Below are positions 61,712 to 64,000 of a stretch of 64,000 nt of DNA, in pieces. Under the pieces are notes generated by a model that was not told the DNA's origin, ran no database searches, and saw only the letters and a program-made list of their open reading frames with translations. Source of the DNA: Micromonospora sp. WMMD1120 (GTDB taxonomy: Bacteria > Actinomycetota > Actinomycetes > Mycobacteriales > Micromonosporaceae). The position numbers and the translations under genes were made by a program. The stretch covers positions 4,434,501 through 4,498,500 of the forward strand of contig NZ_JARUBO010000005.1 of the NCBI RefSeq assembly GCF_029626235.1, given 5' to 3'. Positions within the stretch are counted from its first letter, which is position 1. Each line of letters opens with the position of its first letter.

Positions 61712-61975
61712 GTGGGATCCATCGCCAACCCCGAAGGCATCACCAACCCGCCGATCGACGAGCTCCTCGAGAAGACGACGTCGAAGTACGCGCTGGTCAT
61801 CTTCGCCGCCAAGCGCGCGCGCCAGGTCAACGCCTACTACAGCCAGCTCGGTGAGGGCCTGCTGGAGTACGTCGGTCCGCTCGTCGAGACCACTCCGCAG
61901 GAGAAGCCGCTCTCGATCGCCATGCGCGAGATCAACTCCGGCCTGCTCACCGCTGAGCCGACCGACCAGCCGTAA
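61712..61975 (+). CDS. rpoZ: DNA-directed RNA polymerase subunit omega
   Basis: The 87-residue product helps RNA polymerase assembly. It has [32 protein letters not shown] and [16 protein letters not shown], the family core. It starts at a GTG 64 bases after gmk and ends 14 bases before coaBC. Confidence 0.95.
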   Translation: MGSIANPEGITNPPIDELLEKTTSKYALVIFAAKRARQVNAYYSQLGEGLLEYVGPLVETTPQEKPLSIAMREINSGLLTAEPTDQP

Positions 61976-61989
61976 GCCTCCGCTCGCCG

Positions 61990-63198
61990 ATGTCCGCCTC
62001 GATCGTCCTCGGGGTCGGCGGCGGCATCGCCGCCTACAAGGCGTGTGAACTGCTGCGGCTCTTCACCGAATCGGGTCACCGGGTCCGGGTCGTGCCGACC
62101 GCGTCGGCGCTCCGCTTCGTCGGAGCGCCGACCTGGGCCGCGCTCTCCGGTCAGCCGGTCGCCGACGACGTCTGGACCGACGTCCACGAGGTGCCACACG
62201 TCCGGCTCGGCAAGCAGGCAGACCTCGTGGTGGTCGCGCCGACCACCACCGACCTGCTCGCCAAGGCCGCGCACGGGCTCGCCGACGACCTGCTGACCAA
62301 CACCCTGCTGACCGCCCGCTGCCCGGTGCTGCTGGCGCCGGCCATGCACACCGAGATGTGGGAGCACCCGGCCACCGTCGCCAACGTCGCCACGCTGCGC
62401 GCCCGGGGCGTCCTGGTCCTCGACCCCGCTGTCGGCCGGCTCACCGGCGCCGACACCGGCAAGGGTCGGCTGCCCGATCCGGGGGAGATCTTCGCCGTCG
62501 CCCGCCAGCTCCTGGCCCGGGGCGCCGCCGCCCCCGCCGACCTGGCCGGGCGCCGGGTGGTGGTCACCGCCGGCGGCACCCGCGAACCGCTGGACCCGGT
62601 GCGGTTCCTCGGCAACCGCTCCTCCGGCAAGCAGGGGTACGCGTTCGCCCGGTCGGCGGTCGCCCGGGGCGCCCGGGTCACCCTGATCGCGGCCAACGTC
62701 GGTCTCGCCGACCCGGCCGGCGTCGACCTAGTCCGGGTGGGCACCACCGCCGAGCTGCGGGAGGCCACGCTGAAGGCCGCCGTCGAGGCCGACGCCGTGG
62801 TGATGGCGGCGGCTCCGGCCGACTTCCGCCCCGCGACGTACGCCCCCGGCAAGATCAAAAAGGCGGACGACGGCGTCGCGCCCACCATCGCGCTCGTCAC
62901 CAATCCGGACATCGCGGCGGAGCTGGGCCAGCGCAAACGACCGGAGCAACTGCTCGTGGTGTTCGCGGCCGAGACCGGCGACGCGGAGGCCAACGGCCGC
63001 GCCAAGCTCGCCCGCAAGCGGGCCGACCTCATCGTGATCAATGAGGTCGGCGTGGACAAGGTCTTCGGCGCCGACACCAACACCGTGACCGTCATCGCCG
63101 CTGACGGCGCTGTCAACCGGCTGCCCGAGCAGGCCAAGGAGTCGGTCGCCGACGCCGTGTGGGATCTCGTCGTGGCGCGGCTGCCCGAACGGTCCTGA
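61990..63198 (+). CDS. coaBC: Bifunctional phosphopantothenoylcysteine decarboxylase/phosphopantothenate--cysteine ligase
   Basis: It joins cysteine to phosphopantothenate and decarboxylates the product, two steps of coenzyme A synthesis. The 402-residue product has an FMN-dependent CoaC domain (1 to about 180: [19 protein letters not shown], then the [12 protein letters not shown] loop) and a CTP-dependent CoaB domain (about 188-400: [48 protein letters not shown]). Both parts look complete. The ATG at 61990 gives the standard N-terminus. Confidence 0.95.
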   Translation: MSASIVLGVGGGIAAYKACELLRLFTESGHRVRVVPTASALRFVGAPTWAALSGQPVADDVWTDVHEVPHVRLGKQADLVVVAPTTTDLLAKAAHGLADDLLTNTLLTARCPVLLAPAMHTEMWEHPATVANVATLRARGVLVLDPAVGRLTGADTGKGRLPDPGEIFAVARQLLARGAAAPADLAGRRVVVTAGGTREPLDPVRFLGNRSSGKQGYAFARSAVARGARVTLIAANVGLADPAGVDLVRVGTTAELREATLKAAVEADAVVMAAAPADFRPATYAPGKIKKADDGVAPTIALVTNPDIAAELGQRKRPEQLLVVFAAETGDAEANGRAKLARKRADLIVINEVGVDKVFGADTNTVTVIAADGAVNRLPEQAKESVADAVWDLVVARLPERS

Positions 63199-63286
63199 TG
63201 GGTGTCAAAGATTGCGACCTATCCCCTCACCGGCCACGGTGGTGACTACACTGCCGCAGAACGACCTCAACCCGTTTAGGAGTGCC

Positions 63287-64000
63287 GTGACACGCCGCCT
63301 CTTCACGTCCGAATCGGTCACGGAAGGCCACCCGGACAAGATCGCCGACCAGATCAGCGATGGGATCCTCGACGCGCTGCTCGCCGAGGACCCGCACAGT
63401 CGCGTGGCGGTGGAGACGATGATCACCACTGGTCAGGTGCACATCGCCGGTGAGGTGACCACCAAGGCGTACGCCGACATCCCGACGATCGTCCGTCGCA
63501 CGATCCTCGACATCGGCTACGACTCGTCGAAGAAGGGCTTCGACGGCGCCTCCTGCGGGGTCAGCGTCTCCATCGGCGCGCAGTCGGCGGACATCGCCCA
63601 GGGTGTGGACAACGCGTTCGAGCTGCGCACCGGAGCGTCGGAGAGCGCGCTCGACGCGCAGGGCGCCGGTGACCAGGGCATGATGTTCGGCTTCGCCTGC
63701 TCGGAGACGCCCGAGCTGATGCCGCTGCCGATCGCGCTCGCCCACCGGCTGGCCCGCCGCCTCTCCGCGGTGCGCAAGGACGGCACGATCCCGTACCTGC
63801 GGCCGGACGGCAAGACCCAGGTCACCATCGAGTACGAAGGGCTGCGCCCGATCCGGCTGAACACCGTCGTCGTGTCCAGCCAGCACGCCGCCGACATCTC
63901 GCTCGACTCGCTGCTCACCCCGGACGTGCGCGACCACGTCATCGCTCCCGAGCTGGAGAGCCTCGGCCTGGACACCGAGGGCTACCGGCTGCTGGTCAAC
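63287..64000 (+). CDS. metK: S-adenosylmethionine synthetase (partial, 5' part)
   Basis: It makes SAM from methionine and ATP. The first 238 codons are in the window. The text has [30 protein letters not shown] at the N-terminus, [18 protein letters not shown], and [16 protein letters not shown], all standard for MetK. The GTG at 63287 follows AGGAG (63278-63282). TACACT (63247-63252) may be a -10 box in the 88-base gap after coaBC. Confidence 0.95.
   Translation, partial: MTRRLFTSESVTEGHPDKIADQISDGILDALLAEDPHSRVAVETMITTGQVHIAGEVTTKAYADIPTIVRRTILDIGYDSSKKGFDGASCGVSVSIGAQSADIAQGVDNAFELRTGASESALDAQGAGDQGMMFGFACSETPELMPLPIALAHRLARRLSAVRKDGTIPYLRPDGKTQVTIEYEGLRPIRLNTVVVSSQHAADISLDSLLTPDVRDHVIAPELESLGLDTEGYRLLVN

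Noticed and set aside
63199..63286. SAM riboswitch before metK
   Set aside because: The 88-base gap is too short and shows none of the helices of known SAM riboswitches; only a -10-like box is seen.

Overview
The window is very GC-rich DNA with actinobacterial gene content and order. Signs are many GTG starts, GTGA/ATGA stop-start overlaps, BldD, MihF, a PyrR-led pyr operon and an uncommon DUF948-DUF6167-alaS string. I infer a member of the Micromonosporaceae, most likely Micromonospora or a close relative; this rests on gene order and protein character, not on a database search. No rRNA, tRNA, CRISPR array or insertion sequence with a transposase was seen.

Layout. 0-9 kb: end of secD, secF, apt, the ppGpp synthetase/hydrolase rel, two tandem membrane-anchored cyclophilins on the minus strand, a glyoxalase II-like hydrolase and hisS. 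9-17.8 kb: a ferritin-like acyl-ACP desaturase behind a near-perfect palindrome, a 700-base gap with a C-rich minisatellite, a hairpin and a G-rich tract, a secreted streptogrisin-type protease, a DUF998 membrane protein, aspS, a nucleotide-sugar-type reductase, and a winged-helix regulator with an MFS exporter. 17.8-28.8 kb: rarA, a giant disordered membrane protein, DUF948 and DUF6167 proteins, alaS, ruvX, mltG, aroE. 29-42.5 kb: an accessory block between aroE and aroC that looks like a Wzx/Wzy-type exopolysaccharide locus. It holds a secreted GH26 glycosidase, a secreted beta-propeller protein, a hexapeptide acyltransferase, a Wzz-like protein fused to a degenerate tyrosine-kinase-type ATPase, a polymerase/ligase, a flippase, a sulfotransferase, an aminoglycoside-phosphotransferase-like kinase, a split Alg14/Alg13-type glycosyltransferase and a GT2 enzyme. 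42.6-49.4 kb: aroC-aroK and aroB-aroQ, split by a hydrolase and a frameshifted WYL regulator, then efp, nusB and bldD (minus strand). 49.6-64 kb: pyrR-pyrB-pyrC-carA-carB-pyrD, a repeat element plus bioA, pyrF, mihF, a degenerate guanylate kinase, rpoZ, coaBC and the start of metK.

How the genes work together. The housekeeping parts cover protein export, stringent response, aminoacylation, the shikimate pathway (aroE, aroC, aroK, aroB, aroQ), de novo UMP synthesis and coenzyme A/SAM supply. The 29-42.5 kb block is the main lineage-specific system. Tight stop-start overlaps from the acyltransferase to the kinase-like gene suggest one operon building, exporting and decorating (perhaps sulfating and phosphorylating) a polysaccharide. 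The flanking secreted proteins would act on it outside the cell.

The most notable oddities are the Wzz-pseudokinase fusion, a guanylate kinase lacking the Walker lysine and the lid, a frameshifted regulator, four TRTGCA hexamers at exact 13-base spacing, and several intergenic palindromic elements of apparently related design.
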